The position numbers and the translations under genes were made by a program. The notes under the pieces are model-generated. The model ran no database searches and was not told the DNA's origin. It worked only from the letters and a program-made list of their open reading frames with translations. Shown piece after piece: positions 56,414 to 63,459 of a stretch of 63,459 bases of DNA. This DNA is from Stenotrophomonas geniculata ATCC 19374 = JCM 13324. Its GTDB lineage: Bacteria; Pseudomonadota; Gammaproteobacteria; Xanthomonadales; Xanthomonadaceae. Position 1 is the stretch's first letter, and each line of letters starts with the position of its first letter. The stretch is taken from contig NZ_LLXT01000046.1 of the NCBI RefSeq assembly GCF_001431625.1, positions 1 to 63,459 on the forward strand, read 5' to 3'.

Positions 56414-57427
56414 CTAAGCAACCTGGCGTTCCTTGCGTCGCGATGGGGTCCTTCGACCGGCTTCCGTCTTTCGCCCCTGCTCCATGTCCTGCTCCTTCTT
56501 GACCTGCGGCAGCGGCTCGCGTTCAAACGCCGGGATGTCCAAAAAGGTCATGACCTTCTCCGCTTGGCTGGCTGCGCGGAACAGGGTCCTGGGGTCATCG
56601 GCCAGGGCTTTCATCCAGGACTGCAGGTAGGCGGCGTGTTGCTCTTCGTGCTCCTTGCCCAGGGCAATACCCAGGCGCTCGGAAATGAAAAGGCTGGACA
56701 ACTCCGCCACCAGTTCCTCTTTTGCGTAGTCCTGGCTGCCGAACCGACCGGCCTGGTCGCGGTCGAGCCGGTGTTTGGCGCCGGTCCAGTGGGCCAACTC
56801 GTGGAGCAACGTGGCCTGATAGCTGACGTCATCTCTGAAAGTGTGGTGCTTCGGCAGGTGAATCGAATCCGCGGCGATGGAGTAGAACGCTCGGTTGCCA
56901 CCGTCGTGATGAAGTTTTGGCTGGTGCTTGTCCAACAACTCCCGCACACGCAAGTTGCGGATCGACTCGGGCATGACGAAGGGCGGCGGGGGCTCGGGCA
57001 TGCCGTCCATTTGGCTGGCATTGAACACCGTGGCGACGAACACCGATGGCCCTTGGTATCCGTTCTTCTCTTCGCCCTCGGTCAACGGCTCGGCCCCGTC
57101 TTTGGCCTTGCCCGTCTTGCTGAAATCCCAGTAGGCGATCCGCTGCCCCTTCTCGCCGCGCTTGACCTGGGTGCCAATGCTTTCGGCCTGGCGATAGGTC
57201 AGCCAGCGGTCGTCTTGGTAGCCATGGGTTAGTTGGGCACCGCGCAGGATGAGTGTGTTGCTGCCGCGATAAGCCTTGCCCGTGGTCGGGTTCCAAGGCC
57301 CGTTGATCGAGCCGTTCTGCGGGGCGTCGGGATCATTCCATGGGCGGCGCCAGGGGATGGTGCCCTGCTGCATGAGCGCAAGCATTCGCTCGGCGGTGGC
57401 TTGGATGAGATCGGAATACTTGGACAT
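56414..57427 (-). CDS. ardC: ArdC-like antirestriction protein
   Basis: 337 residues from the ATG at 57427. The N-terminal ssDNA-binding-like domain of ArdC (MSKYSDLIQATAERMLALMQQGTIPWRRPWN, GKAYRGSNTLIL, WLTYRQAESIGTQVKRGEKG) is followed by a zinc metallopeptidase-like domain with HELAHWTG (H-E-x-x-H) and ELVAELSSLF. The tail is Lys/Arg-rich. Known ArdC proteins protect incoming plasmid DNA from host restriction, usually during conjugation. Downstream of the replication helicase on the same strand. Confidence 0.9.
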   Translation of the reverse strand: MSKYSDLIQATAERMLALMQQGTIPWRRPWNDPDAPQNGSINGPWNPTTGKAYRGSNTLILRGAQLTHGYQDDRWLTYRQAESIGTQVKRGEKGQRIAYWDFSKTGKAKDGAEPLTEGEEKNGYQGPSVFVATVFNASQMDGMPEPPPPFVMPESIRNLRVRELLDKHQPKLHHDGGNRAFYSIAADSIHLPKHHTFRDDVSYQATLLHELAHWTGAKHRLDRDQAGRFGSQDYAKEELVAELSSLFISERLGIALGKEHEEQHAAYLQSWMKALADDPRTLFRAASQAEKVMTFLDIPAFEREPLPQVKKEQDMEQGRKTEAGRRTPSRRKERQVA

Positions 57428-57494
57428 GCGGGGTTGCCTCAAATCTTTTTCAACCTCCTGCGCCTCCAAGCGGGTGGTTGTGGGTGGGGTCGGG

Positions 57495-57740
57495 TCAGAA
57501 CTCGATATGAAGGGTCAGACTCTTGCGGTGATACAACGCTCGCCGCACCAGCTCGGCGATTTCGTCCTCGCTGCGCAATCCCTGGTCGCCGTCTTTTCCC
57601 AGACGGACATGGAGACCAAACCCGCTTTGCACGAGCAAGTATTGCGGGTCCGCTTCCGGTGTCTCTGGGCTCTCTAGATCGGCCAGGCTGATGGCCGATT
57701 CGGGGAACGCGTCGTCGGGGATGTGGTTGGGCGATGGCAT
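57495..57740 (-). CDS. Small acidic hypothetical protein
   Basis: 81 residues from the ATG at 57740 with GGAGCCCCC upstream. Begins MPSPNHIPDDAFPESAISLADLESPETPEADPQYLLVQ and ends LVRRALYHRKSLTLHIEF. Unknown function; located between the helicase and ArdC genes on the same strand. Confidence 0.5.
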   Translation of the reverse strand: MPSPNHIPDDAFPESAISLADLESPETPEADPQYLLVQSGFGLHVRLGKDGDQGLRSEDEIAELVRRALYHRKSLTLHIEF

Positions 57741-57831
57741 GGGGGCTCCGTTTTGGTTTGGATACCCCTTTGCAATAGCGCAACGTCGCCGGTTGTAAAG
57801 GCCTGCCCCGGAAATGCCCGGCGTTGCTGGG

Positions 57832-59706
57832 TTAGCCGGCCTTCTTCTTTTCCGCTTCGGCCTTGCGTTGCTCGCGCGCCTGTCGCTCCCGGCGATCCTG
57901 CCTCTCCCATGCGGCGGCGTTCTTGGCTTGGCGCTCCCGTTCGGCGCGGCGTTCCGCCTGGACCTGCTCGTAGGGCGTATTGGTGAAGCCAAAGACGTCT
58001 CGGATGGCATCGGGCATGTCGGCGAAGTCCTGCTCGTCTTGCCGTTCGGCGGCGACGGCCAGTGCTTCGTTCTGGGCGTCGTTGGCCGCCTTGGCCTGCT
58101 CAGATTCGGATTGGCGGGCTTCTGGGGTCAGGGCCTCCAGCCGCTTGAGCTCCTGCTCTTGTGCGCGCTCGGCGTCGGTCTGCTCGCCCTTCCAGCAGCA
58201 GAGGTAGCAGTCCAACTGCTCGCCCTCCACGCGCCGATTCGACGGGCGCCCACGCAGGTGCCCGGCAGTCTTCAAGCCGCGGGTGAACTGGCGCTGCGAG
58301 AGGATTTCCTCCGGTTCAAAGCCCTTCTTCTCGCACCAGGCCGCATAGCGGGCATGGATGGCCTTGACGCTTTGCCACTGCTCACTGCCAGCGGCGGCAC
58401 CGAACTGCACGCGGTCGGCATGGGCCCAGGCGGCGATGGAATCGGCGTTGTGGATGACGGCCTGCTTGTAAGCACGCGCAGCCTCCGGGAGCTCGTGGTC
58501 GGCCATGAAGCGACCGCGGGCCACGACTCGGCGGGCGCCTTCCAGCATCCAGTCGAGGAACAACTGGCCTTCTTCTGCAAGCAGCTTCTTGCTGAAGTCA
58601 GGAATGCGGTCACTCTCCGGGATCACGTTCGCCCACTCCACGATGGAGAGGCGGCGGGCCACGCCGCCGGACTTGTCGCGGAAGAACGGCGCGGAGTTGG
58701 AGCTGATGATCCACTTGGCCTTGGACTGGTAGTTCAGAACCGAGAGGTGCTTGCGATTGATCGCGATGCCGTTGCCGCTGACCAGGGTCTTGAACGTGCC
58801 CTCTTTCCACTTCTCGCACTCCACCTCATCCACCAAGATCAGCTGGCTGCCCAGGATGCCTTCGAGTGCAAACGTGTCGCTCAACGTGCCCAGGTCCAGG
58901 CGGGCCACTTTGTTGTGGACGCCTTCGACGCACTCGGCCAGCGTGCTCTTGCCGCTGCCGGCGGCGCCATGCCACCACGCCGCGATCTGATAGGAACCGG
59001 GCAGCAAGGTCATCCCGCACTGCTCCTGCACCAAGGCGCGCACGCCTTCGTCCGGCAACGCATGGGCCAGGAACTTGCCCAGCAGGCTATCGGCCGGCAC
59101 GGAGCTGGGGATGTAGCGCTGGCCGGGCGTGGCGCCCGTGGCGATGTTCAGGGCGTGGGTCATGCCGTAGCGCGGCTGGGGTTCCAACGCCTGGATGCTG
59201 TCGGCGGTGATTTCCAGGTAAGCGTCAGCGCAGGGGACCACCGCCCGCTTGGGTTCCAACTGCGGCAACGCGCTTTGCTGGCCTAGGCGGGTGCGGGCGT
59301 AGGCCCAGCAACTCGAAGCGAGCTTGTCGCTGGCCTTTGCGGGGATGTTGGCATCGAGCCAGTCGGACGCCAGGCCGTCGCCGAGGCCGCGGTGAACCAA
59401 CGCCCAGTGGTTTGCACTCCAGCGGTAGACCAGCGTCGATTGCGTCGCGGATTCGTCGCGGACGCTGGCCCAGAGGTGCCCGTCAAGCCCCAGCTGGAGG
59501 TGGCGAGCGAACAGGAAGTCCAGGCTTTCCGGGCGAAGCTCGCCTTTGTTGAGCTTGGCTTGCTTGTGGCGATCCAGGGCGCGTTGTTCAACCTTGAGAT
59601 TGCTGGCGAAATCCCGACGGTTTTTCTCCCAGTGCTTTTCGATGAGAAAAGCAACCTCAGGGGGGTTGACGACCGACGGATCTTGGGCGAGATTGTTTGC
59701 AGACAT
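57832..59706 (-). CDS. SF3/D5-type replicative helicase
   Basis: 624 residues from the ATG at 59706. WWHGAAGSGKSTLAECVE (Walker A, about 247-264), LILVDEVECEKW (Walker B, about 288) and WIISSNSAPFFRDKSGGVARRLSIVEW (sensor and arginine finger) define a superfamily 3 helicase as in D5/phage-P4-type replication proteins. The N-terminal part could be the primase-like or DUF-type cap, but I see no clear catalytic acid triad. The C-terminal 130 residues are a charged coiled coil (RRAERERQAKNAAAWERQDRRERQ). Next to the iteron origin and a small RHH gene, it is the best candidate for the replicon's initiator/helicase. Confidence 0.8.
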   Translation of the reverse strand: MSANNLAQDPSVVNPPEVAFLIEKHWEKNRRDFASNLKVEQRALDRHKQAKLNKGELRPESLDFLFARHLQLGLDGHLWASVRDESATQSTLVYRWSANHWALVHRGLGDGLASDWLDANIPAKASDKLASSCWAYARTRLGQQSALPQLEPKRAVVPCADAYLEITADSIQALEPQPRYGMTHALNIATGATPGQRYIPSSVPADSLLGKFLAHALPDEGVRALVQEQCGMTLLPGSYQIAAWWHGAAGSGKSTLAECVEGVHNKVARLDLGTLSDTFALEGILGSQLILVDEVECEKWKEGTFKTLVSGNGIAINRKHLSVLNYQSKAKWIISSNSAPFFRDKSGGVARRLSIVEWANVIPESDRIPDFSKKLLAEEGQLFLDWMLEGARRVVARGRFMADHELPEAARAYKQAVIHNADSIAAWAHADRVQFGAAAGSEQWQSVKAIHARYAAWCEKKGFEPEEILSQRQFTRGLKTAGHLRGRPSNRRVEGEQLDCYLCCWKGEQTDAERAQEQELKRLEALTPEARQSESEQAKAANDAQNEALAVAAERQDEQDFADMPDAIRDVFGFTNTPYEQVQAERRAERERQAKNAAAWERQDRRERQAREQRKAEAEKKKAG

Positions 59707-59762
59707 TGTAGTTGGCTCCAACGACTCCCCGCCCTGCCAGGCGGGGTTTCGCGTTTGTGGGG

Positions 59763-59924
59763 TTAGGCGACGTGCGGCAACGCGTTGTCCAGGATTCGGC
59801 GCAGCTTCTCGCTGGGAGAAATCCCCGACCGCTTGGCTTCGGCTTTCAGCCGCTCAATCAACGCCCTTTCCATGCGGGCATTGAAAGGGTCTTTGCGTGG
59901 GGTTTGGTTCTGCTGCGTGCTCAT
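59763..59924 (-). CDS. Ribbon-helix-helix regulator, probable copy-number control
   Basis: 53 residues from the ATG at 59924 with GGAG five bases upstream. DPFNARMERALIERLKAEAKRSGISPSEKLRRILDNAL is an Arc/MetJ-type strand-helix-helix. Immediately upstream of the helicase gene and beside a perfect palindrome (59953-59975), so autoregulation and control of the helicase are likely, as with small plasmid Cop proteins. Confidence 0.75.
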   Translation of the reverse strand: MSTQQNQTPRKDPFNARMERALIERLKAEAKRSGISPSEKLRRILDNALPHVA

Positions 59925-59952
59925 GGGTTCTCCGTGTTGCATCCGTAATACA

Positions 59953-59975
59953 TTCAAGAAAGCAGGTTTCTTGAA
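59953..59975. promoter_or_regulatory. Palindromic operator of the RHH/helicase operon
   Basis: TTCAAGAAA-gcagg-TTTCTTGAA, perfect 9-bp arms, 29 bp before the RHH start codon. A TTGACG (-35-like, 59983-59978 minus strand) abuts it, so a bound repressor would cover the promoter. Confidence 0.7.
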
Positions 59976-60008
59976 ACCGTCAAGCCCCTTTCCCAGAAAT
60001 ATTTTTTA

Positions 60009-60351
60009 GCTGCTGGTTAACTTTCCTGCTGGTTTTCTGTTTTTTCTTAAACCAGCAGCCAAACCAGCAACTAAAAACCTCCCAAGTGATTGTTTAATCT
60101 CGTTTTTGTTCAAAAAATAAGCTAACTGCTGGTTTGCTGATTAAAAAAACAGTTTTACGCTACGCGCCAACGCCTCATTTAGTCGTGAGATTTTCACTCA
60201 TTCTTAACAATTACAGTTGCAGAGAAAAAGTGAAAAAATTAACCAGCAAACCAGCAGGAGCCCTCAAAGCCTTACGCAGCAAGGGTTTTGCTGCTGGTTT
60301 AGCTGCTGGTTAACGGTTTTGGCGTTAACCAGCAGGAGCGTTAACCAGCAG
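60009..60351. repeat. oriV: Iteron array, probable replication origin (oriV)
   Basis: AACCAGCA(G/A), or its complement CTGCTGGTT, occurs at 60010, 60026, 60050, 60062, 60126, 60241, 60249, 60291, 60303, 60327 and 60343, in both orientations and partly as head-to-head pairs. Between the two clusters lies a very A/T-rich stretch of about 170 bp (60071-60240), a likely unwinding element. The array borders the RHH and helicase genes. The shared flanks TTAACCAGCAGGAGC/TTAACCAGCAG suggest protein-binding iterons. Confidence 0.8.
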
Positions 60352-60459
60352 TCTTTCCTAACAAACCGATACGGTTGGATTATTTTTCGTATGGAATGGC
60401 TTTCAGGAAAGCGGGGTAACAAGCACTTGTTACCCGGTTTCTGCGGGTCGAAGAGCCAG

Positions 60460-60530
60460 AGCAAAAGCGGCTTGGAGCAAAGAGCCGGCGGCTGCTCGCC
60501 GCCGAGTCTTGGAAGGGATAAGGCCAATGC
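60460..60530. repeat. Hairpin-rich repeat related to intergenic family (inverted)
   Basis: AGCCGGCGGCTGCTCGCCGCC near 60485-60506 is the reverse complement of the sequence in copy F (about 6833-6854), with AAAAGCGG before it. Lies directly beyond the stop of gene 60531-61286. May be a distant or partial member of the A-F family. Confidence 0.45.
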
Positions 60531-61286
60531 TCATCCGCGGCGGTTGGCTTTCTCAAGGCGGATTTCTTCGTCCATGGCGATGAACCGAGCTCGCGTGAGA
60601 GACCAAAACACCACCCGCGTTTCCAGGTATTGAGTGATGATGTCTTTGCACTCGACCACCACGCTCCCGATGGGCATCCTCCAAATCACCTGGTTTGACA
60701 GCAGTTGCAGGGCTGTAATCGCCGAGCACAACGGATCGCGGTCATTCGCTTTCACGGTAAGCCCCAGAAGGGCCTTCGGATCGTTCCTGACCAGTTCGTG
60801 AAGCTTCGCAAGCAACAGCGTGCCGGCTCCGCAGGTGGGGTCACCCATGGACCACTTGTCTTTTTGAGGCGTTGGAGCAAAGGCAGTCAGCGCCCTCGCA
60901 AAGTCCCAAGGGGTGAAATATTGAGCGTCGTTTTTATTCCCCTTCCCCACGAACTCTCCAAAGATCTGCCCCAGGATGCATTCGAACGGCTCGAAGGTTT
61001 CCACTGCGCCCCCATAGGCCTGGCCCGCTTCGAGGCACCAATCCTCGGTCCCATCCACATCGGTCCCAAGCAGCGTCAAGTCGCACCAGGGAACCAAAGG
61101 CCCACCTCGCCCGACGGCCAACTCCGCCTGCTTGAGCACGAGAACCTTCAGCGCAAGCGCGGTGAACTTGCGCATCTTTTCCCTGGGCGATTCCCCGGGG
61201 ATGGCTTGGATGGCCTTCAACAACCGCTGGTAAGCATTGTTGCGGCGGGAGGTCGGCTTGGCTTTCTTCGGAGTGCGCTTATTCAT
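60531..61286 (-). CDS. N-6 DNA methylase-like protein (no NPPF motif seen)
   Basis: 251 residues. NDAQYFTPWDFARALTAFAP and MGDPTCGAGTLLLAKLHEL match the start and SAM-binding motif I of HsdM-type N6-adenine methyltransferases, and VKANDRDPLCSAITALQLL fits motif II. The catalytic (N/D)PP(Y/F) expected further on is not present; the C-terminus reads VVFWSLTRARFIAMDEE instead. It may be an inactive or regulatory form or end early. Start overlaps the upstream methylase stop by 8 nt. Confidence 0.7.
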   Translation of the reverse strand: MNKRTPKKAKPTSRRNNAYQRLLKAIQAIPGESPREKMRKFTALALKVLVLKQAELAVGRGGPLVPWCDLTLLGTDVDGTEDWCLEAGQAYGGAVETFEPFECILGQIFGEFVGKGNKNDAQYFTPWDFARALTAFAPTPQKDKWSMGDPTCGAGTLLLAKLHELVRNDPKALLGLTVKANDRDPLCSAITALQLLSNQVIWRMPIGSVVVECKDIITQYLETRVVFWSLTRARFIAMDEEIRLEKANRRG

Positions 61287-61950
61287 CGTTGGCCGCCCCC
61301 ACTTCAGTGCGCGACACCCGGCTCACGTGGGCCATGTCGAGGTAGGTTCCGCGAATCAGGCCAGACTCCACTCCCCGCTTGAGCCTGCGCGCGGCTTCAG
61401 CACCGTAGCCGATGAACACCGATCCCGCCGGGCAACTCGTGACCGGGGTCCCATCCGGGCGGCAGAACGACAGACGCCCCTTCGTGAACACCACCGCTGA
61501 AACGTTGGGGTGGTTGAGCACCGAGTCCTGCATCCAGCTCGTTTCCATCCGCGCCAGCACAAGGGCAATCCCGTTGCCATGCTCTGCGGCCTTCTCCATC
61601 CAGCGGTGCTGGCTGGTCGGGCTGTTCTTGTGCCCGCCGTAGGGCGGATTCATCCACACGAACGCCGTCTTCGGCCAGAGAGTCTTGAGCCCGTCATCGG
61701 TGGGCTTCAGCATTTTTTTAGCGGTGCGCCAGGGCATGCCCTGCTGCGGGGTGCAGGGATCCAGGTCAAACGGACCCAGGCCGTGGACGGTCTCCGGCGG
61801 GGTGAGCCAGGTTTCGGTCGTGATGCCTTCCGGCGCCCGGTCGTAACCAACGTTATTGGCGACGGCGAGCGAAAGCCTGGTCCGCCTGGGCTTCTTCGCG
61901 GGCTTCTTCGGCTTGGTCGAAACAGGGAGGGGGCGAGCAACAGCGTTCAT
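61279..61950 (-). CDS. Phage-type N-6-adenine methyltransferase (Dam-like)
   Basis: 223 residues from the ATG at 61950. A basic Pro/Lys N-terminus, then TWLTPPETVHGLGPFDLDPCTP (D-P-C motif I region), AFVWMNPPYGGH (NPPY, catalytic), MEKAAEHGNGIALVLARMETSW and VFIGY. Typical of the DNA N-6-adenine methyltransferases of phages and plasmids, often used to evade restriction. Cotranscribed with the second methylase. Confidence 0.85.
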   Translation of the reverse strand: MNAVARPLPVSTKPKKPAKKPRRTRLSLAVANNVGYDRAPEGITTETWLTPPETVHGLGPFDLDPCTPQQGMPWRTAKKMLKPTDDGLKTLWPKTAFVWMNPPYGGHKNSPTSQHRWMEKAAEHGNGIALVLARMETSWMQDSVLNHPNVSAVVFTKGRLSFCRPDGTPVTSCPAGSVFIGYGAEAARRLKRGVESGLIRGTYLDMAHVSRVSRTEVGAANDE

Positions 61951-62075
61951 GGGAAATCTCCAGGGTTGAGTTTTTTGGGGCAAAGCTCCGCCAGCACGGC
62001 TGGTCGGCCGCGTTTCGCGAAAAGGGTTGAGGGGTTGGGCCAGACCTGGCCCCGGGCTACCGCTGCGCTGCTGGC

Positions 62076-62324
62076 TTAGCCGTTGGCGGCGTCTTGGACG
62101 TCGAGGAAGGCGTCCAGCGTTGCCAGCTGCAGGGTGAGCACCTGGCCGGAGGGCACGCCCCGCAGGTCGCGGTTGGGCACGATGACCGACGTGCTGGTGT
62201 CGGCGGCAAGCACGCCCAACGCGTGGGGCAGAACGTCGGCCAGGGCGTCCGCGAGGGCCTGCGGGGTCACGTTAGAGAACTGGTTCAAGAGCGAGGGGTC
62301 GAGCGAGAGGATGAGCGGTTGCAT
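62076..62324 (-). CDS. Hypothetical protein
   Basis: 82 residues from the ATG at 62324. MQPLILSLDPSLLNQFSNVTPQALADALADVLPHALGVLAADTSTSVIVP; no known family. It lies between the terminal HTH-like gene and the methylase operon on the same strand. Confidence 0.5.
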   Translation of the reverse strand: MQPLILSLDPSLLNQFSNVTPQALADALADVLPHALGVLAADTSTSVIVPNRDLRGVPSGQVLTLQLATLDAFLDVQDAANG

Positions 62325-62399
62325 GACTGTCTCCGTGCTGGTGGCTCCATTTTCCAGTCACGATCCGCGCGCTTCGATGCCCTAAGAGGGCCTCCCCTC

Positions 62400-62532
62400 T
62401 TGGACCTGAATCCTCATTCATCCAGCCACGCTGGGGCGGCGGCGGAAGCCGCTGCCTCCCCGCTTTTATCTCTCCACGACCGAGCCGGCGGGCAGCCGGC
62501 GAGACAGGGGCGTTGCGCCCCTGAAGGACCGT
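62400..62532. other. Hairpin-rich intergenic segment
   Basis: GGGGCGGCGGCGGAAGCCGCTGCCTCCCCGC contains another GGAA-loop hairpin followed by CCCCGCTTTT. Then come GCCGGCGGGCAGCCGGC and GGGGCGTTGCGCCCC. It is similar in design to repeats A-F, though the sequence is only partly shared. Confidence 0.45.
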
Positions 62533-63405
62533 CTAAAAGGGCGTTCCCTTTCTGCTCGGGGCAGGGGCCGGAAGCGAGACGGCCAGCAGTTCCGCTCTTG
62601 CTTCGTTACGAGCCGTGAACGCCATCTTCGCGTCCTTCATTCGCTCTGCTTCGCGCGCTTTCAGCGCCATGGCTGGCGCGGCCTGCGGGTCCTCTTCGGC
62701 ATCGAATGCAGCCCGGGCTTCCGATGCGTCTTTGATCGCCAGGGACTCCTCCCACGCCATGAAGTCGGCAACGGCGCCCAGCCAGTCCTTGTGGCATTGG
62801 AGCAACGCGCCTTTCAGTGCGGGCTGTGCCCAAGGCATGCCGAACGCTTCGGCAAGCCCGCGTTTCTCGACCTCGAGTTTGAAGTAGTTGTGTTGATCAA
62901 CCTCAGCGATGTTCTTGCTTCGGAAGAACATACGAACATGGTCCTTCGCGCCCCGTGTTTCGATTGGCCTTACCGACGCCACCACCCGCTCGCCTCGCTC
63001 ATCGACCCCAATCGTGAGCAGGAGGTCGCCATTGAGCTGCTCTCGAAACGTCGCCAAGCCCTCGGGCAGCGTTCGCGTGACCCCCAAGGGATGGCCTGGC
63101 TCCCTCGCGTCCCGCCACGGGCGCTCTGTCGGCCGCCTTTTCTGGTCCTCGACGGCGTCGATAAGATCCACCAACGATATGGCTGCATGGGTGCGCGCCT
63201 GCCCTGGCTTATCCACCACCACGCCCACCTTGCGGGCCCACGCGTTGAAGGCTTCGTAAGTCATGTTCAGTAGGCCTGCGGCTTCGGCGGCGGTCCATGT
63301 GTCCGTCCGCACCGCCTTCCGCTTGCCGGCCGCCAGCTCCTGGCGCTGCTTTCTCTCAACGGCCAGTTCATTGTCGAGCACGCGCACCAGCTTCCCCCAT
63401 GGCAC
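62533..63405 (-). CDS. Hypothetical protein with N-terminal HTH-like segment
   Basis: 290 residues from the ATG at 63405; a GTG a few codons upstream is possible, and the frame may extend beyond the window edge. DTWTAAEAAGLLNMTYEAFNAWARKVGVVVDKPGQARTHAAISLVDLIDAVE resembles a MerR/excisionase-like winged HTH (about 35-85). The middle contains RMFFRSKNIAEVDQHNYFKLEVEKRGLAEAFGMPW, and the end is a charged helix. Function unknown. Confidence 0.55.
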   Translation of the reverse strand: MPWGKLVRVLDNELAVERKQRQELAAGKRKAVRTDTWTAAEAAGLLNMTYEAFNAWARKVGVVVDKPGQARTHAAISLVDLIDAVEDQKRRPTERPWRDAREPGHPLGVTRTLPEGLATFREQLNGDLLLTIGVDERGERVVASVRPIETRGAKDHVRMFFRSKNIAEVDQHNYFKLEVEKRGLAEAFGMPWAQPALKGALLQCHKDWLGAVADFMAWEESLAIKDASEARAAFDAEEDPQAAPAMALKAREAERMKDAKMAFTARNEARAELLAVSLPAPAPSRKGTPF

Positions 63406-63459
63406 GCCCCACCCGCCCGCGCACGTGTCGTCCGCGTGCCTGTAGCGGTCGGCCTAGCG

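Noticed and set aside
57814..59286. Plus-strand frame opposite the SF3 helicase
   Set aside because: Antisense mirror of the helicase; Leu/Ala/Gly bias only.
59990..60360. CRISPR array
   Set aside because: Repeats are about 9-11 bp, in both orientations and unevenly spaced; they fit iterons, and no cas genes are present.

Overview
This window looks like part or all of a G+C-rich accessory replicon, most likely a plasmid, from a gammaproteobacterium. The family Xanthomonadaceae/Lysobacteraceae is my best guess from protein flavour (a Xanthomonas-type H-NS protein, several BLUF proteins, Ku/LigD, a Csu-like fimbria); no 16S or tRNA gene is present to confirm it. The plasmid reading rests on a ParA gene with a partner, an array of about eleven AACCAGCAG-type iterons at about 60.0-60.35 kb, a small ribbon-helix-helix gene with a palindromic operator beside that array, an SF3/D5-type helicase, an ArdC-type antirestriction protein, and long runs of tiny overlapping minus-strand genes. 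I saw no relaxase, VirB4/TraG-type ATPase, transposase, tRNA, rRNA or CRISPR array.

Layout. 0-8 kb: backbone of small, mostly unrecognised minus-strand genes and the ParA operon. 8.2-16.1 kb: a sparsely coding, partly decayed island holding BLUF-type photoreceptor relatives, a CSS-EAL cyclic-di-GMP phosphodiesterase split by one in-frame stop, and several small paralogous pairs. It is flanked by a direct repeat of about 690 bp (7518-8207 and 16147-16838). 16.5-18.5 kb: a type IV prepilin-like adhesin whose 5' end was duplicated to make that repeat. 18.5-25.5 kb: secreted/lipoprotein genes, an Xre regulator with a palindromic operator, and an 868-residue ABC-type ATPase with a zinc-hook CxxC and an R-x3-E-x32-H triad, like the RloC/PrrC anticodon nucleases. 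25.5-28.7 kb: more small backbone operons, H-NS, and a frameshifted DUF4942-like gene. 28.9-47.6 kb: chromosome-like cargo (SemiSWEET-like protein, DUF488, Ku-DUF3606-LigD end joining, DUF892, sugar dehydrogenase fused to a PEBP domain, a PAS kinase with two receivers, an intact BLUF protein, a minimal chaperone-usher operon, an HNH plus PD-(D/E)XK nuclease pair). 47.7-52.0 kb: type III restriction-modification (Res, Mod). 52.1-56 kb: an operon encoding two unusual proteins built from tandem helix-turn-helix repeats, membrane proteins, a methyltransferase and a glycine-zipper protein. 56.4-63.4 kb: ArdC, SF3 helicase, copy-control-like gene, iteron origin and two DNA methyltransferases.

The most striking signal is regulatory. 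Seven backbone promoters (upstream of genes starting at 3354, 4624, 5186, 7798, 16426, 25498 and 26770, all minus strand) share an 18-bp box, CAGTTYTNNNNTTTAGTC. In every case it lies exactly 22 bp upstream of a -35 hexamer, with exactly 16 bp to a -10-like hexamer. This implies a plasmid-wide regulon with a class-I-like activator site, or a comparable upstream element. The same TTTTAGTCAA core is clustered four times at 87-434 without promoter geometry. Beside five of these boxes sits a family of structured intergenic repeats with GGAA-loop hairpins.

All functions are inferred from reading the translated sequence; no database search was possible. Several genes are broken (pilin copy, BLUF at 15.1 kb, CSS-EAL, DUF4942-like, lipoprotein at 55.6 kb). 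Whether these are true mutations or assembly errors cannot be told from sequence alone.
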